Counted from the first letter of the stretch, positions 31,019 through 43,107 are shown. The stretch: 64,000 nt of DNA from Physella acuta (GCF_028476545.1 NW_026732730.1:62001-126000); one strand, 5' to 3'. Program-made: numbers and translations. The notes: generated by a model from the letters alone, not told the origin.

Positions 31019-31612
31019 ACTTTCTCGAATATTCTTATATAAAACAACAGGGGATGGGAACGGGATATAGTTATGATTTTTAATCCATTTTAAATACTTC
31101 AACTTTTTAAAATAAAATAGAATCTCATAGAAAAAATATTATTAGTACTTTATAAATTTAGATGCGTTTTTGAGAAATCGGAAATAGCGTAAATTAGTAC
31201 TTCCCGTCAATAGCAATTACTCAAAATTTGACAGAACGAAGAGAATTAGATCTTTTACTTACATGTGAAATTTCATTTATCTATCTGAAATAGTACTCAA
31301 GTTATAGGCTTTTGAAAAATTCAAAGTAGAAAAAGTACCACTTCCGGTTATCGGAAATCGCTCAAAAGTTGATACGGATCTACGATTTTGATAAAATACT
31401 TATATATGAAATTTCAGCAACCTAGCTGTAACGGTACTCAAGTAATCGTGTTTACACACACACACACACAGACACACACACAGACGGACAAGATTGCAAA
31501 ATTATATTTTTCCGTATCTGTGAGATGTAAAACGTCGAGATTTGTAAAAATCTCGATTTTTTTTTTTGCACGATTACAAGACTTACTCTATACTTCGTAT
31601 ATGCGAGAAAGT
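31019..31612. mobile_element. ACTTTCTCG-terminated repeat, copy 1
   Basis: ACTTTCTCGAATAT at the left mirrors ATATGCGAGAAAGT at the right. The inner blocks GAAATCGGAAATAGCGTAAA, CACTTCCGGTTATCGGAAAT and an (AC)n tract are shared with 61949-62577, 39960-40400 and 6490-7060. No frame. Probably a non-autonomous DNA transposon. Confidence 0.75.
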
Positions 31613-31676
31613 AAAAACATTTCTTGCATTTTTGACCTGACGGTAAAAGCTTGTGTAAATAACAAACAAATCTACT

Positions 31677-33436
31677 CAGTGGCGTAGCGAGGTCGAGTAC
31701 GGCACTTAATGGTGTCACCCCCCCCCCCCCCCAGAGACGTAGCGACCCTACCCGGCTCGGGGACAAACTTAATCAATTTTCGAATTGCACCCCCCCCCCC
31801 CTCCACCCTCGTCGGGATTTGTCAAATTTGCTCTTAAAAGACTTTTTAACACTCAAATTAATCAATTAATTAACCCTTTATCTATTGACGGTACTTATTA
31901 GTACCACTTTAATTAAGCGCCTGTATTAATTTTAATTTAAGAGGAATTTTTAAAAAATATTGATGTAATCAATAGTATCATCTCCCCTGAGTCACAGGTA
32001 GGTGAAGGGATCGATGTTTTTTGAAAATTTCTGGTGTGGCGCCATTTTCAATCTCTACCTGTATCGGTAGTTCACAATCGTTCTGTACATATCTCACATG
32101 TGTTCCTATTTTCCTTTTGTTTTACCTTATTCTTCAAGTTTTCAAAACCGAATATTTTTTATTGGGATCTTCAATAGTCAGGTCATTGTGTTTAACTTCT
32201 AGTTATACAATTTTGATCAAAGTGTCTTTGTATTAGATCGATATTTACAAGTGGACTTATAAGTACTGTCAGGGCACACGGTCATTTTTTTTAAGGATTT
32301 CTTGGAAATTGCAGATTTTCGACGTGGAGTGTTATAAATATTATTTTGATAATTAATTATCGAAATGTACTTAAAAGATTATATTTATGCATTTAACAGA
32401 AGGTTAGCATAAGGTTTTCCTCAGAAATATTGTAATTAATTGCAGATTTCTAGTAGTAAAAGAATAACAAGGAATAGAGGTGGCAGTTGCAGGCTCGTTT
32501 ACTAGGTTTTGGTTATTTATTGCAAAAAAAAAAAAAAACTGTCTTGCCTACAATAACTAGCGTGTATGTAATGTATACATGTAGACTAGTAATAGTCCAT
32601 ACATTTGCATGTAATATTGATCGTTTTGTAAATTTTAATCAGTAAACACAAAACAGTAGGCCACTACGGCTATTCTAAACACAATGAGCTCACTTCTATT
32701 TATGAACTTTACACTGTAGTGTAGACTTGTCATAAAATTCTAGTAGGCTACACTAGTATTACTAGTAGTAGTGTACTGAATGACAAGGATTTCATTTTCA
32801 AAATATGTGTTTATGCTTCTCATTGTAATGGCTATCGGAAGCTTCCAGCAAAAGCAAGTTCAGTCCGGCAACTGTTGCCACACCAAAAAGACGACAGACA
32901 AGAATGTATCAGGAATGATGAATGAGGGAGTATGACATGTCGGCACCTTTTGCTGCGTTTGACGTCTAAGATGTGTTCAGATAGAAAGTCCAGAAAAAAT
33001 CGCTCTCAAAATATACTTTTGTGCTGGGTTTATGTGTGAAAATTACAAAAAATAATTGTTATAATGATTGCCATGTTATTAGTTAATACGTTGTATCGTT
33101 TTTTCCTGTTTTGTAAATTTTTTAATTTTTGGAAAAAATGTCCTACATTCCTGACGATACTTATAAGTACCAATATATGTTTGGGCCATTAAAAATTTAT
33201 AAATCAAAATTTCTTTTGACATATGCTTTAAATGTGCCAAAAGCAATATGATAAAACTTTGTTTAAGAAGCAATGTAATTCGGAACCTAATTCCGTAAAT
33301 AAAGGGTTAAATGGAATTATCATTTTTCTCTATATATTTTGCTATTTTTTGCCTTGATGTCACCCCCCCCCCCCTAAATGGTGTCACCCGGTGCGATCCG
33401 CACCCCTCGACCCCCCCCCCCCTCGCTACGCCACTG
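31677..33436. mobile_element. hAT-type non-autonomous element (1760 bp)
   Basis: The ends CAGTGGCGTAGCGAGG and CCTCGCTACGCCACTG are perfect 16-bp inverted repeats. The flanks AATCTACT (31669-31676) and GATCTACT (33437-33444) match at 7 of 8. Poly-C tracts lie inside both ends. No transposase found. Confidence 0.9.
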
Positions 33437-33463
33437 GATCTACTACAGTTGTGATGGGGATCC

Positions 33464-34515
33464 GGACAAAAGGCCGACATGGACAAAAGGCCGACAAGAC
33501 AAAATGCCGACTGCCAAAAGGCCGACATCCAAAAAGCCGACAAGACAAAAGGCCGACTGCTAAAACGCCGACAAGACAAAAGGCCGACAAGACAAAAGGC
33601 CGACAAGTTTTATAAAACAACAAACTACAATTACAGACATGTTTAATATCTAAAATATGTAATTATATACGACTATTTAAGTTTCTCATAAATATTTTAG
33701 GTACATACAATAGGATAAAATAATACACACGATGTAACCAATTATTTGTTGACGATATATTGGTCCATATATAGGGAAATCACAGGGGCAAGTTTACACA
33801 CACACACACACACACAATAACTTACCAATTTTGGCAGAATTGTATCAAAATCACAACATAATTAATTAATCCAACGAATATAGTATACACTTTTTTTTCA
33901 CGCCATTCGCAATGGACGAAACTAAAATATAATTCAAATTTGTCGGTAATTAACATGTAGTCTAGTCGAGGCACGTGATCGTGATTCTGCATTCGATTTC
34001 TTTGCGTAATATGGTGGCAACGCCACCTATCTCCAGTCGCATGGACCCAATTGTCCACCTTATAAGGATCGCAACTAACATTGTCTCTTCCACCTTGTTG
34101 CATGTGGGCTATAATGCCGACAGCTTTTGACTTTGTTCTTTGATGATTATCTCACCCCTTTGACATAGAAGGAGCTATGAAAGACAGCAGTGACAGTATT
34201 TCACAATATTTAGGTGTTGATCCTTTGTGTTTAAGACACTTCCGTAATCTCCAGTCGCTTGACCCGATGGTTAACCTTATAAGAATAGCAACTAGCATCG
34301 TCTCTTCTCTTCATGCCTTATTTCGATGGTTGTCAAGATAGAAGCTATGCAGTAACACATATTTTGCGATACTATTATTTTTTATGCTTTTCGGCTTTAT
34401 GGTTTGTCGGCCTTTTGGCTGTCGGCTTTATGTCCTGTCGGCCTTATGTCCTGTCGGCGTTTTGGCTGTCGGCCTTTTGTCCATGTCGGCCTTTTGTCTT
34501 GTCGGCCTTTTGTCC
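33464..34515. mobile_element. Foldback-like element with minisatellite arms
   Basis: The left arm (33464-33605) is a tandem array of GACAAAAGGCCGACAA units. The right arm (34402-34515) is the same array inverted (GTCGGCCTTTTGTC). The middle has an internal direct duplication: ATCTCCAGTCGCATGGACCC at about 34028 and ATCTCCAGTCGCTTGACCC at about 34248, each followed by a CCTTATAAG block. This layout is that of foldback transposons. No convincing protein. Confidence 0.8.
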
Positions 34516-36548
34516 TACATCCGTTGTGATGTTATACAGAAGCTAACACATGCTGTTGCGTAAAAAAAATAATGCCTGAGCTGTAGTGTGGAAGATAGGC
34601 AATCGTTCAAAACACTTCCCTGACTTATTTCCCTTTTTTAAATAGTTAAATAGGGGTGCTCATAAGCTCCTTTTAATATATTTGTACTAAACAAATTAAA
34701 AAGCAATTATTTCTCTTAATTATTATTTTAAAAAATACAAACTAAAGACTGATGTAAGCCCTGCTAGGGGGGGGGGGGATACCTTAAAATCTATCTTACC
34801 CTTCCCTAGGCTTATCTAACTAACTACTGTCCGGTCAGCGCAAGCCCGGACAAACCCAGACTGGTTAATACCTTAACCTTAGTCTAAATTTAAAAAAAAA
34901 CAAAAAAACTTTAACAAATTAATAAAATTTATTTCATGGAACCAATCAAAATCACAAAAAAAAATAGATAAAAACTACTGACACAAAACAGACAAAATAA
35001 AACCAAACAAAACAGTTTATATACAACAAAACATTACGTTCGACCATTTGCTGGTGTTGCACCGACTTATGTCTAGGATGGTCCAGGCCCTGACACACAG
35101 AAACCTCCCTTCATCCATTCTCGACATCCAAAAGTCCACACCAAACAAAACACTACGTAAAACCACTACGTACAATACGTTACGTACAATACATTACGTA
35201 GAAAATACGTACACAACAAACTCTTTACACCAAACAAAACAATTCATATATAACAAAACACCCAGCCAAGTTGCCCAAGCAACCTCACTGGAAGGGGGGG
35301 GGGGGGGGGAAGAGAAAAAGAAAAGGAAAACATAAGAAAAGTGCATGGTAATGGCAGATATATACATAAATATATACACAAGTTCAAAATGCTACCTACT
35401 ACTTCTATCTAGCTAAAGCCTCGAGTAAAACTAATCCTTACTATACAATTCTAAAAGCAATTCTCAAAAACAACTAACCACTGTCTAAAGAAGAACTAGC
35501 AACTTAAAAATAACGTGTAAACAAATTCATTGTAGAACCAATCTTTCCTACACAAGGAGCAGCCCGAAGCCATTGGTCTACATAAACAATATCCATATTG
35601 ATAACGTTAAAGTTAACACACTCCGCTAAGGCCCCAATGAAGGCAGACACAAAGCAAGCGATACTCAACATGAAGTTGCACGAAACAGCACACCCATTAA
35701 TTTTAAACAACCTAAAACTCGAGGCAACTAAAATATACTAATTTACTAATCTAATTACTGTCTAAAACAACTGACTATTGACTAAGCCAATCCTAGTCAA
35801 TAACACATCATAAAACAATCAGGTAAATGCACACACGCATTCACACCAGTTTAGGAAACACTCCTAAACACACTGATTAAACCACGTGGTCCGAAACACA
35901 CGCCACGGGTTTAGAAAACATAAAATACATTTTAAATCTTTCAAAATAACACACCACGTGCATACCAGACATGCCGATGCTGACTATCTCGTTTTAGACG
36001 AAAATGAAAGAAAACGAGAAACATCGGCAGTCGCATTCATACAAAGCACATAAAGATAAATTAGTATAAAAAAACAAATACCTCCACGCGTGAGGTGCGC
36101 CACGCGCCCACACAGAAATCTGACCCGACCTACATCTCACCGCGGGTCAAAAAGGAAGAAAATCCTCCGAGCGGTCAATTTATACTGACTGCTTCGGACG
36201 GAAGGGGGACCCCGTGGCTGTTCCCCATTGGAACACCACGCACTCACAGATTCGCAACAAATAAAATAATACAAAATAATCCATTCACCCGCTCACACTG
36301 ACATAGCATAAAAAGGAAATATATTCAAAACAAAAAATATAAATACAGACAAACATAAAAATACACATAACACGAGAAACCATTGCACATACAAAGCTTT
36401 CTCGTTTTTTTTTTGTTTTTTTTTTTGACCGGCTGAAAACTAGAGGATCGGCTGTATTACAGCAAAAATATTGAATAAACATGTTCTAAATCTTTAAAAA
36501 AAAAAAATTCAAACAGACTAATGCACTCTCACACATGACATTTTGTAA
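34516..36548. other. A/C-rich, strand-asymmetric region, no gene recognised
   Basis: From about 34740 to 36400 the plus strand is rich in A and C (AAACAAAACA, AACAAACTC) and poor in T and G apart from two poly-G runs. A patch near 35150-35215 repeats TACGTA with about 13-bp spacing. Open frames here are short and unlike known families. Confidence 0.5.
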
Positions 36549-36970
36549 TCTATATATATATATATATATATAATTCTCTTCTTGGAGACGTTAGAAAACA
36601 AGCTGTAAGCGCGCCTTGCAGTCCCCTTTCTCCTCTCTAGGAAGTCTGGTGAGCTGTGGTTCACGCTAAATGTTTACAATCGTAGAGCCGGGTTTAGTGA
36701 CGGCTATTAGGGGCAGGTAATTTAGTTTGAAACTATTTTAAACTTAGGGGAGGTAGCTAAGAGGAGGCTGCTTTCACGGGGGGGGGGGGGGGGGGTTAGG
36801 GGTTGGGAGAAAGGGGAGGGGGTTATCGTCCTTAACGACTTACTGATAGTGTTTTAAAGCAAATATTTTCAGTGACAACAGTGGTACTTTCGAGATCACA
36901 AATTACGAATTACTGAAAAGTAGAAAATAAAAAAAAACTAAATAGCGGCGTATGATAGCGGGTCGGCTAG
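36549..36970 (+). mobile_element. Short Helitron-like element (422 bp)
   Basis: It starts TCTATATATATA with A before it and ends GGGTCGGCTAG with T after it. An inverted, related copy is at 51896-52296. Confidence 0.82.
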
Positions 36971-37756
36971 TTTGTTTAAATTTAAAAAAAAAAAGACTTT
37001 TTTTTTCAAAACCCGATCAGAACAGAAATAAGTATCCAATGAGAGGTCCTAGAATTTTTTTTGCGGGGTGGCACTTTTTTTTCTAGTTTCGCCACTGCCT
37101 CCATTCATTCCTTCCTTAATTTCTTCCATCCTTCCGTCATCGCTCTAGATTCTGGAACTTAACACAAGTTTAGAGTAGGGATTTGTTTATATAACGACAT
37201 AAAGTTATTTTATAAATGCCAGTTTTTACTCTTTCGCATAACGTCAAGAAAATATTAAATACACGCACACTGCTAAAACATATTTAAAAGATTAATGTCA
37301 AATATCATTTTCGTTTAGATTCTCAGAAAAAGTGGATACATTTTAATAACATAATAACAGTAGGGTAGAAAAATCTAATTAATTAAACTCTTTTTTTCTA
37401 ATTTTGACAAGGGAGGTAATTTAAAAATAAATTTAAATCACGCTAAATAATTAAATTATTAAAATCTACGGAATGGCTAAAGTTAAATTAAATGTATGTG
37501 GTTTAATACATGTCGTATATCGGCGGTTTATATTACACCACGGGGAAGGGAAGAAGAGAAATATTGGCAGACATCAGTTAGAGCGTTGCGCCATTTTAAA
37601 AAAATGTTATATTGTTTGATAAGTAAAATTAAATTTTTGAGAGTTTTATGAGTTACGGTTTTGGTTGCTATATCAGCATAAAAAAACATCACAGATGCAG
37701 CCGTTTGGATAATACAGTGATGTACGAGTGGTGCTTGCGGGTTGATGTGGCTAGGA
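36971..37756. other. No gene seen
   Basis: AT-rich sequence with a short CCTTCCTT-like tract near 37100. Confidence 0.5.
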
Positions 37757-38342
37757 CAGGGGTCGGAAACCCGCGGCTCGCGAAATGCATGCGGCTCTTT
37801 TGACGTCCAGATGCGGCTCTCCAGCTCCTTGCACACATATTAATAGTTATATAATTTCATTTTTACTGGACGGTGGGGTTCGACTTTACCCTGCGTTCAG
37901 TGGGATAGAAGATAAGCCTTATGAGAACCAAAGGATAGAAGCGTACGATGCAAGTTATTCAAACCGATATCCAAGCCAGTTAGTTGGCGTTTGCCGTGTT
38001 GAGGCCTAACTAGCTAATGGGAGACACCTCCTGAGCCGGCGATATCCGTAAAGAAAAAATAAAATAAAAATTAACAGCTTCTAAAGTGGATTGAGATAGT
38101 CCTAGAATAATATTATGTGATTACTAATTTTACTATTCTGGCGAAACATGTCTATGTTTTTATATGAATAAATATTATTTCATATTCGAAGCTATTTATT
38201 TTAAATAACAAATCAAATTTATTTACCTAATCCTAATCAAATAGGCTACCAAAATATTGAACTAAAAATTGTGGCTCTTTAAAAACTGGGAAATTTTGTT
38301 GTAACTTTTGGCTCTTGCGTATCAAAAGGTTGCCGACCCCTG
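37757..38342. mobile_element. hAT MITE (GCGGCTC family), 586 bp
   Basis: The ends CAGGGGTCGGAAACC and GGTTGCCGACCCCTG are inverted. The left flank GGCTAGGA (37749-37756) is matched on the right by GGCTAG followed by the next element, and by GCTAGGA beyond that element (38566-38573). No transposase. Confidence 0.9.
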
Positions 38343-38348
38343 GGCTAG

Positions 38349-38563
38349 CAGTGTTTCTTCCAAACTTTTTTCTCGGGGGGGGGGGGGGGGGGGGGCACTT
38401 GAAATTTTCGGGGGGGGGGGGGGTTGGGCGGTAGACTTTCTTCGGGGGAGGGGGCGGACACTTTTAAAATGATATATTTTCTTTATAAGTTATATAAATT
38501 TCATTTTTTCGGGGGGGGGGGGGGGCGATAGAAATGCCTGGTAGATGCCTGAAGGAAACTCTG
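38349..38563 (+). mobile_element. Poly-G MITE, complete copy (215 bp)
   Basis: The ends CAGTGTTTCTTCC and TGAAGGAAACTCTG are flanked by TGGGCTAG (38341-38348) and TGTGCTAG (38564-38571), 7 of 8 matching, a hAT-like 8-bp duplication. Three long G runs separate a TATATTTTCTTTATAAGTTAT core. This copy defines the family ends for the six or more fragments in the window. Confidence 0.85.
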
Positions 38564-38894
38564 TGTGCTAGGAGAATGAGTTAGGTGTGGATCGGTACAG
38601 TGTTGAATTTTTTTGAGATTGCTGTTTATGTGTCGTAAGGTCTATTTTATGGTGGTCGGCGCTGTTATTTTAATGTATTGAATTCTCATTGATTAAACTG
38701 TCTCTCATAGAACCCTTCCAAAAAACATAAAGATTACAATTGCGCCACTTTTTTACACGCTCCTTATAGAAAGATAATGATGCAGTCAGCTGCTTATTCA
38801 TTTTGCTTTAATTGCTTTAAGGGGGTATGCAAGTGTATCACTATAGTATAACAAATCATTAAATCTCTGTTCCCAAGATGGTACATTTAAAAAA

Positions 38895-38927
38895 GATTTA
38901 CCGTGGCGGAGTACGGGTATGCACTAG
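38895..38927 (+). mobile_element. Helitron 3' end abutting the next Helitron
   Basis: ACCGTGGCGGAGTACGGGTATGCA then CTAG at 38924-38927. The stem-forming CCGTG/TACGG and CTAG match the 3' ends at 42079, 43108 and 58686. The body upstream was not traced. Confidence 0.75.
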
Positions 38928-39946
38928 TCCTAATATATATAAGACCATGTGCGCACTTCTATCTCTCTCTCTCTCTCTCTGTAAGCAAAATATTTAGCAG
39001 GATATCACATCAGAATCCTTAGCAATATACGGAGAACTTGATACGGAATTTTGTTGAAAATAATATGGTAGATGTTTTAAATGTATAACCACAATTTTAT
39101 TTAAAGAAAAAAAAATAAAGGCGTATTCAAATGTAGAAAAACAATTTTAACTATGCAACCGGAAAAGTGTTTATACTTGGGACAAGAACGCATTTAACAA
39201 TGACGTTAAATTCTATTTAAATTCTAGATATCTAGATCTAGAGATTCTAGAGATTCTAGATCTAGACTAGATAATCTAAGCACAAAACTAGACTAGACTT
39301 AGACTAGACGCTTAGACCTAGACCTAGATTTAGACTCTACTCTAGAATCTATTCCAATAATAATTTCTATATTAAACTGTTTCAGGCCTTAATTATTTTA
39401 TAGAAATCTTTGTTCGTTTAGCTATGGAATTGGCTAATTTGGGATCAAATTATGATTATAAGGTACCTACATAGCTGAGACGATAGTGTACTTAATACCA
39501 CGCAAGTGGTGTGGGATCGAGACACACCAAGTCAAACAATTTTTTTTTGTATGTGTATCTTCCGATTTTAGACTATAATGAAAGGAACTACTTCATTCAA
39601 ATTTGATTTAGATCTAGATCTATAGATCTACTCATAGGTACGCTATGAAATATATACAATTTTATCGGTCAAACTAATACAAATTATTTAAAAACAACAT
39701 AATGACCATTGAATAGCCAGATTTTTAACGGAATCATTTAACGGAGTCACTTAGTCAGTGTGTGCCTGTGTTATGTTTTTTAGCTAATAAGTTATTTCTT
39801 TGCTTTGTCACTAATATCATTCAGCGTGTAGTAAAGCACATTGCGTTTTGACCAATAACTATTTCATAAATTATTTTTCACAAGTAAGTACAACATTTTA
39901 AAATATATAGGCCTATAATTCACGTGAAACGGGTACAGATGGCTAG
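38928..39946 (+). mobile_element. Helitron (1019 bp)
   Basis: The 5' end TCCTAATATATATAAGACC begins on the base after the previous element's CTAG. The 3' end ACGGGTACAGATGG then CTAG is followed by T. The interior has CTAGATCTAGAGATTCTAGA-type runs and no reading frame. Confidence 0.82.
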
Positions 39947-39954
39947 TATTCTAA

Positions 39955-40385
39955 TACAACACTACGTGGGAGGGATGGCAACTCGGAATATATACATGAT
40001 TTTTGTTTAGGTCTACTTAAACTTTTTAAAATAGAATAGAATCTAGTAGAAATATTATTAGGACTTTATAAATTTACATGCTTTTTTTTTGAGAAATTGG
40101 AAATAGCGTAAATTACTACTTCCGGTCAACGGAAATAACTCAAAATTTGAAAGAAGGTAGAGAATTAGAACTTTTACTTACAAGTGACATTATACTCATC
40201 GATCTGAAATAGTACTCAAGTTATAGGCTTTTAAAAAACTCAAAGTAGAAAAAGTACCACTTCCGGTTATCGGGAATCGCTCAAAAGTTGATACGGATCT
40301 ACGATTTTGATAAAATACTTATATATAAAATTTTATCAACCTAGCAGTAACGGTACTCAAGTTATCGTGTTTACAGACACAGACG

Positions 40386-40449
<64 letters not shown>
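39955..40449 (+). repeat. ACTTTCTCG-family fragment ending in (AC)n(AT)n
   Basis: It shares ATAGAATAGAATC, GAAATAGCGTAAATTA and CACTTCCGGTTATCGG with 31019-31612. It ends in an AC then TA microsatellite at about 40381-40449. Confidence 0.75.
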
Positions 40450-40450
<1 letters not shown>

Positions 40451-42074
40451 TGGGCATGATGCCTAGCTTCGATTTGAATACTTAATTAATTATTTAGAGA
40501 TGGCTGAGGTGTGGAGTGCTTAATTTAAACAGTAATGCTAATTTTTAGAGAAAATGTTGTTGTTGTTTGTTGTTTAAAGTCCGTTTTCAGAGAAAATAAT
40601 GGAAAATTCGCAATGTATCACTAAAATGGAATGAGAACTACAGAGGTGCCATGAACAGTATATCTTATAATTTATATTACATTGACTTTTAAAATTTAAT
40701 AATTTATTTAATTAGGATACGTACCTTAATTAGCAACTTAATTTTTTCTAAAGCAAATGCAATACTTTGTCATTTTCTGTTTATGTTTAAAATAGTATAC
40801 AATTGTTTAAAAAATAATAATTTTAAAAATGTTACCTCCCTTGAAAATTGAACGCATGACGAATGTCTTTGTTTACTTTTTCATAAACAATTGTTACAAA
40901 ATATTAGGGAGATCGTTCGTCAATTTATTTATGTGTCATGTATCTCATATATGGGGAATTTTACTAGCGGGCATTTTTTAGCCCTCGTTGATGGCATTGA
41001 GTCTGACCAACAGTTTTTTCATACGGTCTAGTCATCTATAGAGGTGCATGCAAAAAATTAGACAGATATACAGAGGTTAAGCACCCTAAAATTTGTGTTG
41101 AAATTACCCTGTTTTTCACATAAAATACATAAATTGTATATGGAAATACGACTGGTCAGTTTTGACACATTTCCAGATTATTCCCGGATATGGCGAGTTT
41201 TTTCTGACACCCTTAGTCGTTCTTATACCACCTGACAAAATATCAAGTGGGGTCGTCGGGCAAAATAATTTTTTTATAATATAGCTCATATTAAGAAAAT
41301 TTCACTCGCGCTCACTTTTTAGCCCTCATTTATCTAGGTGCCTGCAAAAAATAAATCTGATGTACGGAGGGTAAGTACCATAAAATCGTTGTTGAAATTA
41401 CCTACTGTTTTTCACATAAAATACAAAGATTATATTGGGAAATACGACTAGTCAGTTTTGACACATTTCCTGATTTTCCCCGGACATTGCGAGTTTTTTT
41501 GTGACACCCCTATAGGCGTTTTCCTACCACCTAACAAAATTTCAAGGGGGGGTCGTCGGGCAAAAGCTTTTTTCGTAATAGAGCTCATATAAAGAGAATT
41601 TCACTGGCGGTCACTTTTTAGCCCTCGTAGAGGGCTTTGAGTTAAACCGACATATTTGCCCTACGGCCTAGCCATTTACCTAAGAGTATGGCAAAAATTA
41701 GCCTGATGTACAGAGGGTAAGTACCCTGAAATCTTTGTTGAAATTACTCTCTGCTTTTCACATAAAATACAATGAATATATAGGGAAATACAAGTGGTCA
41801 GTTTTGACCCATTTCCAGATTTTTCCCGGACATGGCGAGTTTTTTGTGACACCCCTAGGCGTTCTCCTACCACTTCACAAAATTTCAAGGGGGGTCATCG
41901 GGCAAAAGTTTTTTCATAATATAGCCCATGTAAGGCGCCGGTCACTCGAGGCCAGTTTTGGCCCCCTCTCGTGTTCTTTCGCCCCAAGGCAGACTCACGC
42001 CGAATTTGAAGCGCCTGCGGCGCCAGGAAGTGCCCTATCGGTCCCGACAACATTGCTTTATATATATATATAGA
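40450..42074 (-). mobile_element. Helitron with about three internal ~310-bp tandem units
   Basis: The minus-strand 5' end is TCTATATATATATAAAGC with host A outside. The 3' end has the GAAGCTAGGCATCATGCC block and CCAG instead of CTAG. Between about 40950 and 41920 a unit of 300-340 bp is repeated about three times; each unit contains TTTTTAGCCCTCG, a GGTCAGTTTTGAC-like block and ACAAAATTTCAAG. Confidence 0.8.
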
Positions 42075-42078
42075 TATA

Positions 42079-42826
42079 CTAGCTGCATACCCGTGCTCCG
42101 CCACGAGGAATATAGATACATAGACCAGAACATAAATAGAGAAAATATACATACCCCCCCCCCCCCATCACAGACGGGAATCACTCTTACTCTTATGTTC
42201 CTCGGACAAAATATCGCTTCATATGCTGTGAAGACAGATACGGGTGAACTCTACTCTTGAACCCGTACCGCCCGCATGGTAACTGTTACACTATCAACTC
42301 AGCTATCTGGGAAGTTCCGAATAGATATAAAATTAGTGGTGTAGTTTACATAGGGAGTCCGCGTTAGAAACTTAAGTTATCCCAAATCAGCCAATACAAT
42401 AGCTAAACCAACAAAGATTTATATAAAATAATTTAGGATTGTATACATTTCGTAGCGTATGTAGATCTAATTCAACTTTGAATGAAATAGTTCATTTCTT
42501 TATATTCTAAAATTGGAAGATTACGCCAATAGTTTTGTGTTCTTTCCTTAGTGTAAACATATGATATGTGACGTCATTGTTTAATGCGTTCTTGTCACGA
42601 CAATAAACGATTTTGTTAGAAATCTGTTTCTACATTCAAATATGCTTTTATATTTATTTTCCTTCTTTAAAAAAATAGTTTATACATTTATACCGTGCAC
42701 CATATTAATTTCTACAATAGTCCGTATCTCCATATAGTTCTCCATATATTGCTGAACATGCTGACGACGTTGCCAAAAATATTGCGGACTGACAGAAGTG
42801 CGCACGTGGGCTTTTATATATTAGGA
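42079..42826 (-). mobile_element. Helitron carrying a tRNA-like segment (748 bp)
   Basis: The minus-strand 5' end is TCCTAATATATAAAAGCCC. The 3' end is CGTGGCGGAGCACGGGTATGC, AG and CTAG with a 5-bp stem. Flanking A and T obey the A|T rule (42827 and 42078). Only four bases separate it from the Helitron at 40450-42074. Confidence 0.9.
42240..42310 (-). ncRNA. tRNA-like (SINE-head-like) sequence in a Helitron
   Basis: The minus strand reads ATAGCTGAGTTGATAGTGTA (A-box-like), then ACCATGCGGGCGG and GGGTTCAAGAG (B-box-like). The spacing fits a tRNA, but arm pairing is not complete, so it is probably a pseudo-tRNA or a SINE head. Confidence 0.5.
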
Positions 42827-43107
42827 TAGATAGATGAATAAGAATTAATCGCGTGTTTTTGTGATTTTCAACTGTGCATTTTCTATGAGGGAAAAGTAAA
42901 ACATAAAAATTTAATATTAACAATTTGCGTTTAGAAACCGTACCACCTATCATGTTGACCAGCTAGGTAGGTACTTTATAAATTCACATGCGTTTTTTGA
43001 GAAATCGGAAATCGCGTAAATTACTAATAATATCCCTTGCTATTATACATGTAATGTTTGGCGTTCACTTGGTGCGCATTTCTTTTTTTCTACGAGATTA
43101 TGTTATA
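42827..43107. other. No gene seen
   Basis: AT-rich sequence with a short piece of the ACTTTCTCG family (GAGAAATCGGAAATCGCGTA near 43000). Confidence 0.5.

Noticed and set aside
33430-33610. CRISPR-like appearance of regularly spaced repeats
   Set aside because: Units are 16-18 bp without unique spacers, in an animal genome; it is a minisatellite.
33307-33623. Open frames over the GGCCGAC array
   Set aside because: Frames stay open only because the unit is a short tandem repeat; there are no family features.
33822-34103. 93-residue open frame in the middle of the foldback-like element
   Set aside because: Single short frame, no recognised motif, and part of it is in a duplicated non-coding block.
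34740-36540. Possible LTR-type fossil
   Set aside because: No paired terminal repeats, primer-binding site or polyprotein pieces could be seen.
37528-37836. 102-residue open frame on the minus strand
   Set aside because: It crosses into a hAT MITE end and has no coding features.
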